This document shows positions 9,519 to 17,483 of a DNA stretch of 64,000 bases, in pieces. Source of the stretch: Ancylomarina sp963977525. Lineage in GTDB: Bacteria; Bacteroidota; Bacteroidia; Bacteroidales; Marinifilaceae. Made by a program: the position numbers and the translations under genes. The stretch is taken from assembly GCA_963977525.1 (NCBI GenBank), contig CAXBPC010000002.1:177290-241289 (forward strand), read 5' to 3'. Within the stretch, counting starts at the first letter, position 1; every line of letters begins with the position of its first letter. The notes under the pieces are model-generated. The model had not been told where the DNA came from. It did no database searches and worked only from the letters and a program-made list of their open reading frames with translations.

Positions 9519-10841
9519 TTAGTAACTCACTTCCATCTTCACTTTCTTTTTCTTAATGCGCTCGTTTTTTAGCATTCTCAGAAGCTTTTCAGCCATTTTA
9601 CGCTTTACAGCTACAAATGATGCATGATCTAAGACCTCAACTTTTCCTAATTCATCTTTTTCAAGTTGACCTTGCTTCATAAAGAATCCGACAATATCCA
9701 TCTTGTTAATCTTATCCTTTTTACCCGCATCTATGTAGATGGTTAGCCATTCAGGATCTTCTGGAAGTGTAATGTTGTCTGGAATAATAAGTTCGTCTAA
9801 GTCCTTACTGATGAATTCAGGAAGGTAATCACTATCTGCCATTACAAAATAGGAACAACCTGATGCATCCATTCTAGCTGTACGACCGTTACGGTGTGTG
9901 TAAGCATCTGCAGTTGTTGGCAATTGATAATGTATCACATGTTTGATTGAGGGAATGTCAAGTCCTCTAGATGCTAAATCTGTTGTAATTAGAATTTGGT
10001 GAGATCCGTTTCTAAATTTAATCAGAGCTTTCTCACGATCTTCCTGTTTTAGTCCTCCGTGAAAGGTGTCGTGTTGTAGGTGAGAATCTTTTAATAAGTC
10101 ACTAATTCGATCAACAGTATCTCGATGATTACAAAATACCAATGTTGCTTCGTTACCATTGTGACAAATCAGATTGAATAGGGCAGTTAATTTATCTTTA
10201 CCATCAGCTCTAATAATTTTTTCTACTAAAGATTCTTTAGGCGTATCAACTAAATAGTTAATTTCAAATGGATTTTTTACACCTGTAAACTCAGGTATGC
10301 TATCGCTCTTTGTTGCTGATGTAAGAATCCTTTTTTTGATAAATTCTAATTGTTCAATAATTTCGCCCATTTCTCTATGAAACCCTAGTTCTAGAGATTT
10401 ATCAAACTCATCTAGAATGATGGTGTTGATGCTATCTGGAGAAAAGTTCTCACGACGAAGGTGATCGGCAATTCGGCCAGGCGTTCCAATAAGAACAGCG
10501 GGAGGGGTAGAAAGGCTATTTTTCTCAATTTTCATTGCGTGTCCACCATAACAGCAGTTCACTTTGAAAGGTGATGCTAAGCTTTTAAAAACTGATTCTA
10601 TTTGAATTGCAAGTTCACGAGATGGTGCTAAAACTAATGTTTGAACACCTTTCTTTGATTCATCAAGTTGATCTAGGAGTGGTAGAAGAAAGGCTAGTGT
10701 TTTTCCTGATCCAGTAGGTGATAGAAGAACTATATCATCATTTTTTTTCCACGCTTCAATGCATTTTTCTTGCATTGGCTTTAAGGCTTTAATTCCTAAT
10801 TTCCTTAAAATTTCTTGTAGGTCGATCTTGTTTTCTTGCAT
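9519..10841 (-). CDS. dbpA: DEAD-box RNA helicase, DbpA type
   Basis: ATP-dependent RNA helicase, probably acting in large-ribosomal-subunit assembly. Motif I is SPTGSGKTLAF, Ia PSRELAIQI, Ib GTPGRIADH, motif II reads DEFD in place of DEAD, motif III SATK, and motif VI HRNGRTARM. The last 75 residues form a DbpA-type RNA-binding domain (EWLTIYIDAGKKDKINKMDIVGF...) with a basic tail (KNERIKKKKVKM). Length 440 fits DbpA. A -7 box lies only four bases before the ATG, so the mRNA may be nearly leaderless. DEFD is a conservative variant of DEAD. Confidence 0.88.
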   Translation of the reverse strand: MQENKIDLQEILRKLGIKALKPMQEKCIEAWKKNDDIVLLSPTGSGKTLAFLLPLLDQLDESKKGVQTLVLAPSRELAIQIESVFKSLASPFKVNCCYGGHAMKIEKNSLSTPPAVLIGTPGRIADHLRRENFSPDSINTIILDEFDKSLELGFHREMGEIIEQLEFIKKRILTSATKSDSIPEFTGVKNPFEINYLVDTPKESLVEKIIRADGKDKLTALFNLICHNGNEATLVFCNHRDTVDRISDLLKDSHLQHDTFHGGLKQEDREKALIKFRNGSHQILITTDLASRGLDIPSIKHVIHYQLPTTADAYTHRNGRTARMDASGCSYFVMADSDYLPEFISKDLDELIIPDNITLPEDPEWLTIYIDAGKKDKINKMDIVGFFMKQGQLEKDELGKVEVLDHASFVAVKRKMAEKLLRMLKNERIKKKKVKMEVSY

Positions 10842-10845
10842 GCGG

Positions 10846-10853
10846 CAAAAGTA
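10846..10853 (-). promoter_or_regulatory. Probable dbpA -7 box
   Basis: Minus-strand TACTTTTG matches TAnnTTTG. It ends four bases before the ATG at 10841, implying a leader of almost zero length. No -33 box at the standard distance. Confidence 0.4.
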
Positions 10854-10955
10854 ACTCTAATTTCGTAATAATTGTTAGATCTATTCATTTATACATTCTA
10901 TTATCCTAACTCATTTTAAATAGGCTTTAAAATCGATTGGCTGAGAAGTTTCTCT

Positions 10956-10963
10956 TATTTTTG
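10956..10963 (+). promoter_or_regulatory. Probable ttcA -7 box
   Basis: TATTTTTG matches TAnnTTTG and lies 21 bases before the ATG at 10985. This supports the ATG start over the upstream TTG at 10937. Confidence 0.45.
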
Positions 10964-10984
10964 GCAATCTTAAATGGAGAAACT

Positions 10985-11767
10985 ATGGAGACGGTTAAAA
11001 AGCCAAAAACAGAACAGGAAAAGAAAGATGGATACTTTCAGCGTAAGATTGCTAAACGAATGGGTAAAGCCATTAGTGATTTTGAGCTAATTGAGGATGG
11101 GGATAGAATTTTGGTTGGCGTTTCTGGAGGAAAAGATTCTCTTGCTTTATTAGAGTTGCTTGCTTTAAGGCGTAAATTTAAGAAACAAAATTTCGAAGTT
11201 GTTGCAGTTCATATTAATGTATTAGAATTGCCTTACGAAGTTGATCGTGATTTCTTGAAGGATTTTTGTGAAAAGTTGGATGTGCCTTTAGTTTATAGAG
11301 ATATAAATGTGGATTTTGAGCGTCCAAGCAAAAAGCCTGCATGTTTCCGTTGTTCCTGGCATCGAAGAACTACTCTCTTTAAAATGACGGATGAGTTTGA
11401 GTGCAATAAACTTGCTCTCGGTCATCATATGGATGATGCAATTGAAACCTTATTGATGAACATGATGTATCAGGGTGCTATTTGTAGTATGCCAGCCAAA
11501 TTGAGTATGTTTCAAGGAAACATCATCTTAATACGTCCATTGATTCTTTTGAAAGATGCTGAGATGCGTGAATATAGTCGCATTCGCAAATTTGTATTAG
11601 AAAAAGAGCTTTGTCCTCACGAAGATGTGACTAAAAGGAAAGAGACTACTAGGATGATTGAACGAATTGCTGGTGATGATTCACGTATCAGAACCAATAT
11701 GTTTCGGTCTATGAGTAATGTGCAAACAGAATACTTGCCAATAATTCCTGAAAAAAAAGTAAGATAG
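10985..11767 (+). CDS. ttcA: PP-loop ATPase, tRNA 2-thiocytidine synthetase TtcA-like
   Basis: Adenylating enzyme that probably thiolates C32 of tRNAs. The PP-loop SGGKDSLALLELL and the iron-sulfur type motif CFRCSWHRR (CxxC) are both present, with a third Cys in ELCPHEDV matching the third cluster ligand of TtcA. The next conserved piece is LGHHMDDAIETLLMN. The frame can be extended to a TTG at 10937, but METVKKPKTEQEK from the ATG at 10985 (260 residues) is preferred because a -7 box ends 21 bases before it. It is a single gene divergent from dbpA. Another PP-loop thiolase or lysidine-type enzyme is a less likely alternative. Confidence 0.78.
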   Translation: METVKKPKTEQEKKDGYFQRKIAKRMGKAISDFELIEDGDRILVGVSGGKDSLALLELLALRRKFKKQNFEVVAVHINVLELPYEVDRDFLKDFCEKLDVPLVYRDINVDFERPSKKPACFRCSWHRRTTLFKMTDEFECNKLALGHHMDDAIETLLMNMMYQGAICSMPAKLSMFQGNIILIRPLILLKDAEMREYSRIRKFVLEKELCPHEDVTKRKETTRMIERIAGDDSRIRTNMFRSMSNVQTEYLPIIPEKKVR

Positions 11768-11862
11768 ATGTCTAATTTCTGATTCGATTAACTTATTTTT
11801 ATTCTTCGAAATCTCTTCCATCGTATCGAAGATTTTTCTTTTGTACACATTAAACTAAAAGT

Positions 11863-12438
11863 ATGGCTAAAGAGATATTAGTATTAGATATAGAAACAAC
11901 AGGTTTTTTAAATCAGGGAGGGAAAATTGTTGAAATTGGAATTGTTAAACTTGATTTAGATAGTGGAGATGTTACTCCTGTTTACAATTCTCTAATTAGA
12001 GAAGATGGGCTTAATTCTTCTCACACTCGTGGAGGTTTTGGATGGATTTTCCAGAATTCAGACTTGCAATTCGAAGATGTTTTAGAAGCTCCAAGCTTAG
12101 AAAGTCAAAAAGAAGAAATTCAAGATCTATTAGATAGATATCGAGTAACGGCATATAATAAAGCTTTCGATTTTGGATTTCTTAAGGATAGAGGTTTTCA
12201 AGTTAAGGAGTTGGATTGTCCTATGCATTTGTCAACTCCAATTGTAAAATTACCAGCTCCCAATGGACGAAGAGGATTTAAATGGCCAAAAGTTGAAGAA
12301 GCTTGGAACTATTTCTTTGGAGACACAGGATATATCGAAGCTCATCGAGGATTAGATGATGCTAAACACGAAGCAAAAATTGTTTATAAGCTATATCAAA
12401 TGGGCGAATTCCCATATTCGGTTAGTTTGTTTGATTAA
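11863..12438 (+). CDS. DnaQ-like 3'-5' exonuclease
   Basis: DEDDh-family exonuclease. Exo I is VLDIETTGF (Asp and Glu metal ligands, residues 7-9), Exo II lies around YNKAFDFGFL, and Exo III is HRGLDDAKHEA with the His and Asp of DEDDh. The protein has 191 residues, so it is a stand-alone nuclease domain without a polymerase or BRCT partner; it could be an epsilon-like proofreader, an RNase T-like enzyme or a repair nuclease. It sits alone between ttcA and a shared terminator. The fold is sure; the substrate is unknown. Confidence 0.85.
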   Translation: MAKEILVLDIETTGFLNQGGKIVEIGIVKLDLDSGDVTPVYNSLIREDGLNSSHTRGGFGWIFQNSDLQFEDVLEAPSLESQKEEIQDLLDRYRVTAYNKAFDFGFLKDRGFQVKELDCPMHLSTPIVKLPAPNGRRGFKWPKVEEAWNYFFGDTGYIEAHRGLDDAKHEAKIVYKLYQMGEFPYSVSLFD

Positions 12439-12445
12439 GAGTTTT

Positions 12446-12480
12446 AAAAAAATCCCGCTTTTAGAAAAGCGGGATTTTTT
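12446..12480. terminator. Bidirectional terminator
   Basis: Stem AAAATCCCGCTT with AAGCGGGATTTT, flanked by A and T runs. It serves the exonuclease gene on the plus strand and the YigZ-like gene on the minus strand, whose stop lies at its edge. Confidence 0.85.
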
Positions 12481-13091
12481 TATTCTGTTCTTATATGCTC
12501 TGATTTAACACTATCTATCATACTAAAGCGTTCAATTATTTTTTCTACTTCACTTTGTCTTATACTTAGTGTTATTCTGCAATTCAGGTTGAAATCCTGA
12601 TCAATTTGAAGAGGTTCTTCTTCTTTTATAATTCTCATGATATCATTCATAACTAAGTAGTCAAAATGAATATCGTAAATGTCATTTACTGTTTTTTCAA
12701 TGATTTCAGCATTTGAAATAGCATCACGAGCAGCCGTTTTGTATGCTCGAATTAAGCCACTTACACCAAGTTTAGTTCCTCCGAAATATCGAATAACAAC
12801 AATTAAAATATTAGTCAGCTCTGTTGATAGTATTTGGCCTAATATAGGCTTACCTGCAGTTGAAGAGGGTTCACCATCATCATTGGCACGAAAGTCCTTC
12901 TTATCAACTCCAAGCATGTATGCGTAGCAATGATGACGAGCATCGTAATACTCTTTTTTTAATTTATCAATCTCATTTTTGATATCGGCTTCACAGCTAA
13001 CAGGAAAAGCATAGGCTATAAACTTACTCCCTTTCTCCTTATAAATACCTTCTGATGTTGATTGAATGGTTTTGTAACTATCTGTTTGCAT
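12480..13091 (-). CDS. YigZ/IMPACT family protein
   Basis: Member of the IMPACT/YigZ family (UPF0029), whose bacterial role is not settled; relatives are linked to ribosome or translation control. The conserved N-terminal signature is visible: SKFIAYAFPV, YDARHHCYAY and DDGEPSSTAGKPIL, followed by RYFGGTKLGVSGLIRAY. The C-terminal ~60 residues match the small UPF0029 C-terminal domain. Length 203 is normal. It lies 29 bases downstream of the EamA transporter gene on the same strand and may be co-transcribed with it. Confidence 0.9.
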   Translation of the reverse strand: MQTDSYKTIQSTSEGIYKEKGSKFIAYAFPVSCEADIKNEIDKLKKEYYDARHHCYAYMLGVDKKDFRANDDGEPSSTAGKPILGQILSTELTNILIVVIRYFGGTKLGVSGLIRAYKTAARDAISNAEIIEKTVNDIYDIHFDYLVMNDIMRIIKEEEPLQIDQDFNLNCRITLSIRQSEVEKIIERFSMIDSVKSEHIRTE

Positions 13092-13120
13092 TATCAGTAG
13101 TTTGTAATTGTTGACCTAGG

Positions 13121-14008
13121 TTATTGTGCAAGTATTATAATTGCAATAAATGCTAATGTGATTCCTAAATAATTTAGTTTGCTAATTTTCTCTTTATAAA
13201 GGAAGAGACCAAATATAAGAGATAAGGATACAATACCAATGTTTACCATGCTAAAAACTACTGAACTTTTGAATCCAGAACTATTTAGTGCAGCTATTAA
13301 ATAATAGAGAGATCCGAAATTAACGATTCCCAATAATGATCCTCCAATTATTGTTTTCAACTTGAATAGCTCCTTTAAAGATCGGTTTTTAATGTATAAG
13401 CTTATTAATCCAGTTACGGCAGCAATTGCAAACAGAACAAGAGAAAATAAAGGTGAGCCTCCTTCCGTTAGAAAGGTTTCCTGAGAATATTTAACCAAAG
13501 TGTCTACTAAGCCTGCTCCTAAAAATAGTGAGATGGGTAGCCAAACGTGTTTTATTTTTGTTGACTGATTAGAAGGTTTGTATACGGCTAGTATAATGGA
13601 TCCTATAGCAATTGTAAAACCGATAAGCATCATTGTGTTTACAGATTCTTTAAAATATAGAATCGAGAACATAATTGGTATGACAAATGACATTTTGCTT
13701 GCTAGTCCTGTAATCGTTATGCCTGCCTTCTGAGATGATTTACCAATAATGAAGAAAACGATAATAAAAAGGATACCAATTAAGAGTGCAAAACTTAACC
13801 AATCTTGTTCAAACAAGTGTTGTAAGGAAATCGATTCGTTTGATAGAATGTATCCAAGAAATCCGGCTACTATATAATTAATAACAATTGCAGGAAGAAT
13901 TTCAATTTTGAATTTCTCAAAACTTTTGAAACAGATTAGAATTCCTGTTGATGAAAGTATGGCAAGGATTACGAGAAGCATGATGTGTTGGTTTAAGTAT
14001 ATTATCAA
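13121..14008 (-). CDS. EamA/DMT-family membrane transporter
   Basis: Inner-membrane protein of the drug/metabolite transporter superfamily. The 295 residues hold about ten hydrophobic helices in two EamA-like halves (roughly 1-140 and 150-295). The substrate is unknown; family members move amino acids, nucleosides or other metabolites, often as exporters. It begins just after the dnaA terminator on the same strand and precedes the YigZ-like gene by 29 bases. Confidence 0.8.
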   Translation of the reverse strand: MIIYLNQHIMLLVILAILSSTGILICFKSFEKFKIEILPAIVINYIVAGFLGYILSNESISLQHLFEQDWLSFALLIGILFIIVFFIIGKSSQKAGITITGLASKMSFVIPIMFSILYFKESVNTMMLIGFTIAIGSIILAVYKPSNQSTKIKHVWLPISLFLGAGLVDTLVKYSQETFLTEGGSPLFSLVLFAIAAVTGLISLYIKNRSLKELFKLKTIIGGSLLGIVNFGSLYYLIAALNSSGFKSSVVFSMVNIGIVSLSLIFGLFLYKEKISKLNYLGITLAFIAIIILAQ

Positions 14009-14043
14009 AAAAAAGAGCTGCTCTTTTTAGAACAGCTCCTTTG
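14008..14043 (-). terminator. Terminator after dnaA
   Basis: On the minus strand, GAGCTGTTCT pairs with AGAGCAGCTC (one mismatch), followed by eight T. It overlaps the start of the EamA gene. Confidence 0.75.
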
Positions 14044-14073
14044 TATATATTAAATTGCAAGACCTGTTGGTGC

Positions 14074-15504
14074 TTACATTTTTAATTTTTTATTTATCTC
14101 ATCTATCTGAGTCTTGAAAGCTCTATCCGTATCAATCAAATTGTTGACTGTTTTACAAGCGTGAAGTACAGTAGCGTGATCTTTCTTCCCAATTTGAGAA
14201 CCAATGCTTGATAAAGAAGCCTTAGTCATCGATTTGGAAAAGTACATTGCAATTTGACGAGCTTGTACAATTTCACGTTTTCTAGTTTTAGCTTGAAGTA
14301 AATCAATTGCCATATTGAAATGGTCACAAACAATTTTCTGAATATAATCAATTGAAATTTCTCGCTTGGTATTCTTTACCAATTTGTCAATTATCTCAAT
14401 TGCTAATTCTAGGTTCAATTCTTTTTTGTTCAGAGTTGACTGAGCTAATAGAGAAATAAGAGCACCTTCTAATTCACGAACATTGTTGATAACATGCGTT
14501 GCAATATATTCTATTACATCATTCTCAAGAATGATACCGTCTTTGTAGGCTTTTTGCTGCAAAATACGGACTCTTGTTTCGTAATCAGGATTTTGCAAAT
14601 CTGCTGACAATCCCCATTTGAAACGAGAGAGTAATCTGTTCTCCATACCCTTCAACTCAATTGGTGCCTTATCAGAAGTCAAAATTAATTGCTTTCCTGA
14701 TTGGTGAAGATGGTTAAAAATATGGAAAAATGTATTTTGTGTTTTTTCCTTACCAGCTAACTCTTGAATATCGTCAATAATTAGAATGTCGATCATTTGA
14801 TAAAAATGAAGGAAATCGTTTTTATTATTGTTACGAATAGCTTCAGTAAACTGAGTTTGGAATTTTTGTGAACTAACGTATAGAACTGTTTTTTCTGGGT
14901 GAAGTTCTTTAGCTTTCAATCCAATTGATTGTGCTAAGTGAGTTTTCCCTAATCCAGAATCACCATATAATACAAGTGGGTTAAATGCTGTACCTCCAGG
15001 ATTCTCTGAAACTGCCCAGCCTGCAGAACGAGCTAAACGATTACAATCACCTTCAATAAAATTTGAAAAAGTATAATCAGGGTTTAACTGAGAATCAATT
15101 TGTAGTTTTTTTATTCCAGGTATTATAAATGGATTTTTAATGCTAGGCTCCTCTTGTGAAAAAGGATTTCTAACTGGACGATTTTTTGTGTTTGCAGGAT
15201 TGTTTCCAGGAACAACTACCGATAGAGGTTTCACATTAGCCATGTGATTATTCTCCATCACTACATTGTATTCCAATTTAGCATTCGAACCAAGTTCTTT
15301 TCTTAAAGTCTTTCTAAGCAGATCAATATACTTCTCTTCCAAGTATTCGTAAAAGAAATGGCTTGGAACCTGTAAGGTAAGAATCTCATTCTCCAATTTT
15401 AATGGTACAATAGGTTGAAACCATGTACTATAACTAATTGGTGAAACGTTATCCTTGATTACAGCTAAGCAATTTTCCCAGATTTGGAAGTAATTATTGT
15501 TCAT
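14074..15504 (-). CDS. dnaA: Chromosomal replication initiator DnaA
   Basis: Initiator that binds DnaA boxes and opens oriC. Domain I (residues 1-80) handles helicase loading, a low-complexity linker (domain II) spans about 90-135, and the AAA+ domain III has Walker A GDSGLGKTHLAQ and Walker B LIIDDIQEL. Domain IV carries the DNA-binding signature KKDHATVLHACKTVNNLID. Length 476 is normal. No dnaN, recF or gyrB is adjacent, as is common in Bacteroidota. The 510-base upstream gap has an inverted pair of near-DnaA boxes. Identity is certain. Confidence 0.97.
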   Translation of the reverse strand: MNNNYFQIWENCLAVIKDNVSPISYSTWFQPIVPLKLENEILTLQVPSHFFYEYLEEKYIDLLRKTLRKELGSNAKLEYNVVMENNHMANVKPLSVVVPGNNPANTKNRPVRNPFSQEEPSIKNPFIIPGIKKLQIDSQLNPDYTFSNFIEGDCNRLARSAGWAVSENPGGTAFNPLVLYGDSGLGKTHLAQSIGLKAKELHPEKTVLYVSSQKFQTQFTEAIRNNNKNDFLHFYQMIDILIIDDIQELAGKEKTQNTFFHIFNHLHQSGKQLILTSDKAPIELKGMENRLLSRFKWGLSADLQNPDYETRVRILQQKAYKDGIILENDVIEYIATHVINNVRELEGALISLLAQSTLNKKELNLELAIEIIDKLVKNTKREISIDYIQKIVCDHFNMAIDLLQAKTRKREIVQARQIAMYFSKSMTKASLSSIGSQIGKKDHATVLHACKTVNNLIDTDRAFKTQIDEINKKLKM

Positions 15505-16016
15505 TTCTTGTTCAGAATTTTAAGCGTTTTATTGGTTAGATTTTATTGGGTTATGCAAATTTGGATAAAAAAAATCTGTAAAAAAAATGAATTTAAACTT
15601 GACTTTTAAAAAAGAAGATTTAACCCTTGAAACATCAGCTGTTAGAGAAGGAAAATAAATAAATAAAAATTAATCATCTGTATAAGAGACTATTACGTGC
15701 TGGTCGACACTTAAGTAGCTGGTTGACAAGATCTTTAGTAAAACCAAACTTAATCAATTTAAATAAGAAAGAGACTTGATGATTCTTAACAAAATGAACT
15801 GTTTTTGAAGCTTATTGTCTCATGTAAACTAACCTAGTTTTATTATAGATCTATGAAAATAAAAGATACATAATGTTTGATGTGAAAAAAATGATTTAGT
15901 AACAGTTTTGTTGATTTGTAGTAATAAGTACTATAAGCTATTCGAAAACGAATATTTGTATAATTGGAATAGTTTTTATAAATTTGATATCAAAATAATA
16001 TCAAAACCATATAATT
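15505..16016. other. Gap between dnaA and SPFH gene
   Basis: This 512-base AT-rich stretch separates divergent dnaA and the SPFH gene. It has no supported gene: the frame starting at 15908 is a shadow that runs into the SPFH gene in another phase. It holds an inverted pair of near-DnaA boxes (15551-15568) and a small hairpin ATTCG-AAAA-CGAAT at 15940-15953. No exact TTATNCACA box was found, so an origin is not claimed. Confidence 0.6.
15551..15568. promoter_or_regulatory. Inverted pair of near-DnaA boxes upstream of dnaA
   Basis: TTATGCAAA is directly followed by TTTGGATAA, the reverse complement of TTATCCAAA. Each differs from the TTATNCACA consensus at one base (A for C at position 8), and together they form an 18-base near-palindrome 47 bases before the dnaA ATG. 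Autoregulation of dnaA is an inference. Confidence 0.35.
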
Positions 16017-16871
16017 ATGAAACAAGAGAAAAGCTTTACCCCGATATCGGGCTATTTAATGGTGTTTTTAGTTTTGTTTTTAATTCTAGTTGGAATTTTA
16101 GGGCTAGCAGTTATTCACCATCCTGCATTTATCATTGCTCTTTTGGTTGGAGTTTTTATGACACCTGGTCTTGTGATAATAAACCCTAATCAATCAATTG
16201 TGTTAATTTTATTTGGGGAATACAAAGGAACTGTAAAAACAAACGGATTTTTCTGGGTTAATCCATTTTTTTCGAAGAGAAAAGTATCTTTGCGAGCAAG
16301 GAATCTTGATAGTGACCCTATAAAGGTGAATGATAAGATTGGTAATCCAATAATGATTGGTGTTGTTTTGGTATGGCGTGTAAGGGATACGTTTAAGGCA
16401 ACTTTTGATGTCAATGATTATTCAAACTTTGTTGCTATTCAATCTGAGGCAGCTATTCGAGGAATGGCAGGTTCTTATCCTTACGATCATTTTGAGGATG
16501 AGCAAGCTGAAATTACATTGCGTTCTGGTGGAAATGAAGTTAGTGAAATGCTTGAAAGGGAACTTTTAGATAGACTAGAGATTGCCGGAATTGAAGTTAT
16601 GGAAGCCAGAATTAATTATTTAGCTTATGCTGCTGAAATTGCTGGAGCAATGTTGCGTCGTCAGCAGGCTACTGCTGTTGTTGCTGCAAGATTTAAAATT
16701 GTTGAAGGTGCTGTGAGTATGGTAGAGATGGCTCTTGATCAATTAAAAGAAAAAGATGTAATTGAACTTGACGAAGACAAGAAAGCTGCTATGGTAAGCA
16801 GTCTAATGGTTGTTCTTTGTTCTGATAAGGATGCAACTCCTGTTTTAAATACAGGAAGCTTGTATCAATAG
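16017..16871 (+). CDS. SPFH/Band 7 (stomatin-like) membrane protein
   Basis: Membrane-anchored SPFH protein of the flotillin/stomatin group, thought to scaffold membrane microdomains. Two hydrophobic segments (about residues 13-33 and 38-58) are followed by the SPFH domain (GVVLVWRVRDTFKATFDVNDY...) and a helical region rich in Ala/Glu (AGAMLRRQQATAVVAARFKIVEGA) that resembles the family's oligomerising helix. Length 284. The ATG at 16017 is preferred. The next gene, 11 bases on, encodes a ribbon-helix-helix protein, a pairing that suggests one operon. Confidence 0.88.
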   Translation: MKQEKSFTPISGYLMVFLVLFLILVGILGLAVIHHPAFIIALLVGVFMTPGLVIINPNQSIVLILFGEYKGTVKTNGFFWVNPFFSKRKVSLRARNLDSDPIKVNDKIGNPIMIGVVLVWRVRDTFKATFDVNDYSNFVAIQSEAAIRGMAGSYPYDHFEDEQAEITLRSGGNEVSEMLERELLDRLEIAGIEVMEARINYLAYAAEIAGAMLRRQQATAVVAARFKIVEGAVSMVEMALDQLKEKDVIELDEDKKAAMVSSLMVVLCSDKDATPVLNTGSLYQ

Positions 16872-16882
16872 TATTTTAAAAT

Positions 16883-17065
16883 ATGATTAAAAAGAAATCC
16901 TTTGTTTTGCGATTAAATCCAGAAATTTACAAAAAACTGGAGAAATGGGCTTCTGATGAATTTAGGAGTGCAAATGGGCAAATAGAATGGATTATTGATA
17001 AAGCCCTTAAAGATTCTGGGCGAATGAAGAAAAATGATCCAGATTCAGATGAAATTGATGAGTAA
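16883..17065 (+). CDS. Arc-like ribbon-helix-helix small protein
   Basis: A 60-residue protein with the Arc/MetJ ribbon-helix-helix layout: a short strand KKSFVLRLNPEIYKKLEKWA followed by two helices, ending with an acidic tail (DPDSDEIDE). Such proteins bind DNA as dimers. It follows the SPFH gene by 11 bases and precedes a terminator, so the two form a small operon. A role as operon autoregulator or as a cytoplasmic partner of the SPFH protein is inference. Confidence 0.75.
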   Translation: MIKKKSFVLRLNPEIYKKLEKWASDEFRSANGQIEWIIDKALKDSGRMKKNDPDSDEIDE

Positions 17066-17081
17066 GAAGATTCATAAGCTA

Positions 17082-17116
17082 AAGAGGTTGTTGCTAGTCA
17101 ATAACCTCTTTTTTAT
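17082..17116 (+). terminator. Terminator after SPFH operon
   Basis: Stem AAGAGGTTGTTG with CAATAACCTCTT (one G-U pair), a 5-base loop and a T run. Confidence 0.85.
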
Positions 17117-17194
17117 GAAAAGTCATTTGATTATGGCTTCGTTTGCTTTATTCAATGATACTGCTGGTTTTGCCTTTTTTTTATAAATATTGCA

Positions 17195-17202
17195 TAGATT
17201 TG
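17195..17202 (+). promoter_or_regulatory. Probable btu operon -7 box
   Basis: TAGATTTG matches TAnnTTTG and sits just before the riboswitch. TTTG at 17169-17172 could be the -33 box with a long 22-base spacer. Confidence 0.5.
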
Positions 17203-17210
17203 CAGATAAT

Positions 17211-17440
17211 TAGGTTTCCTACTAAGGAATTAAAAAGGGAATCCGGTTTAAAGCCGGAGCTGTTCCCGCAGCTGTATATCCTGTTCGGTAATTCGAATTG
17301 TATGTTCAAATGATAAAGCCACTATTAGTATCTCAAATATTGAGTACAATGGGAAGGCGTTTGAATGGATAAGCCAGAAGACCTGCCTCTAAGTATTTAT
17401 ATTCGTAACTTCGGGAGTTGAGTAACGAGATAATGCCTTT
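17211..17440 (+). promoter_or_regulatory. Cobalamin riboswitch
   Basis: Adenosylcobalamin-class leader RNA. The hallmark segments are present in order: AAGGGAATCCGGT, the GCCGGAGCTGTTCCCGC core with CCGGTTTAAAGCCGG as a paired element, and the B12 box GCCAGAAGACCTGCC at 17373-17387. A later stem-loop CGTAACTTCGGGAGTTGAG (around 17406-17430) is also frequently seen in Bacteroidota copies and may be the expression platform. It lies directly upstream of btuF, so vitamin B12 is expected to repress the operon. The right edge is approximate. Confidence 0.93.
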
Positions 17441-17483
17441 ATGGTTATATCTTCTTTTCTGCTTCCCATTCTAATTTTATGTA

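Noticed and set aside
15505..16016. Replication origin next to dnaA
   Set aside because: No exact DnaA boxes or clustered repeats were found; only two one-mismatch boxes, and many Bacteroidota have oriC away from dnaA.
15908..16189. 93-residue frame before the SPFH gene
   Set aside because: It runs into the SPFH gene in a different phase and has no independent support.
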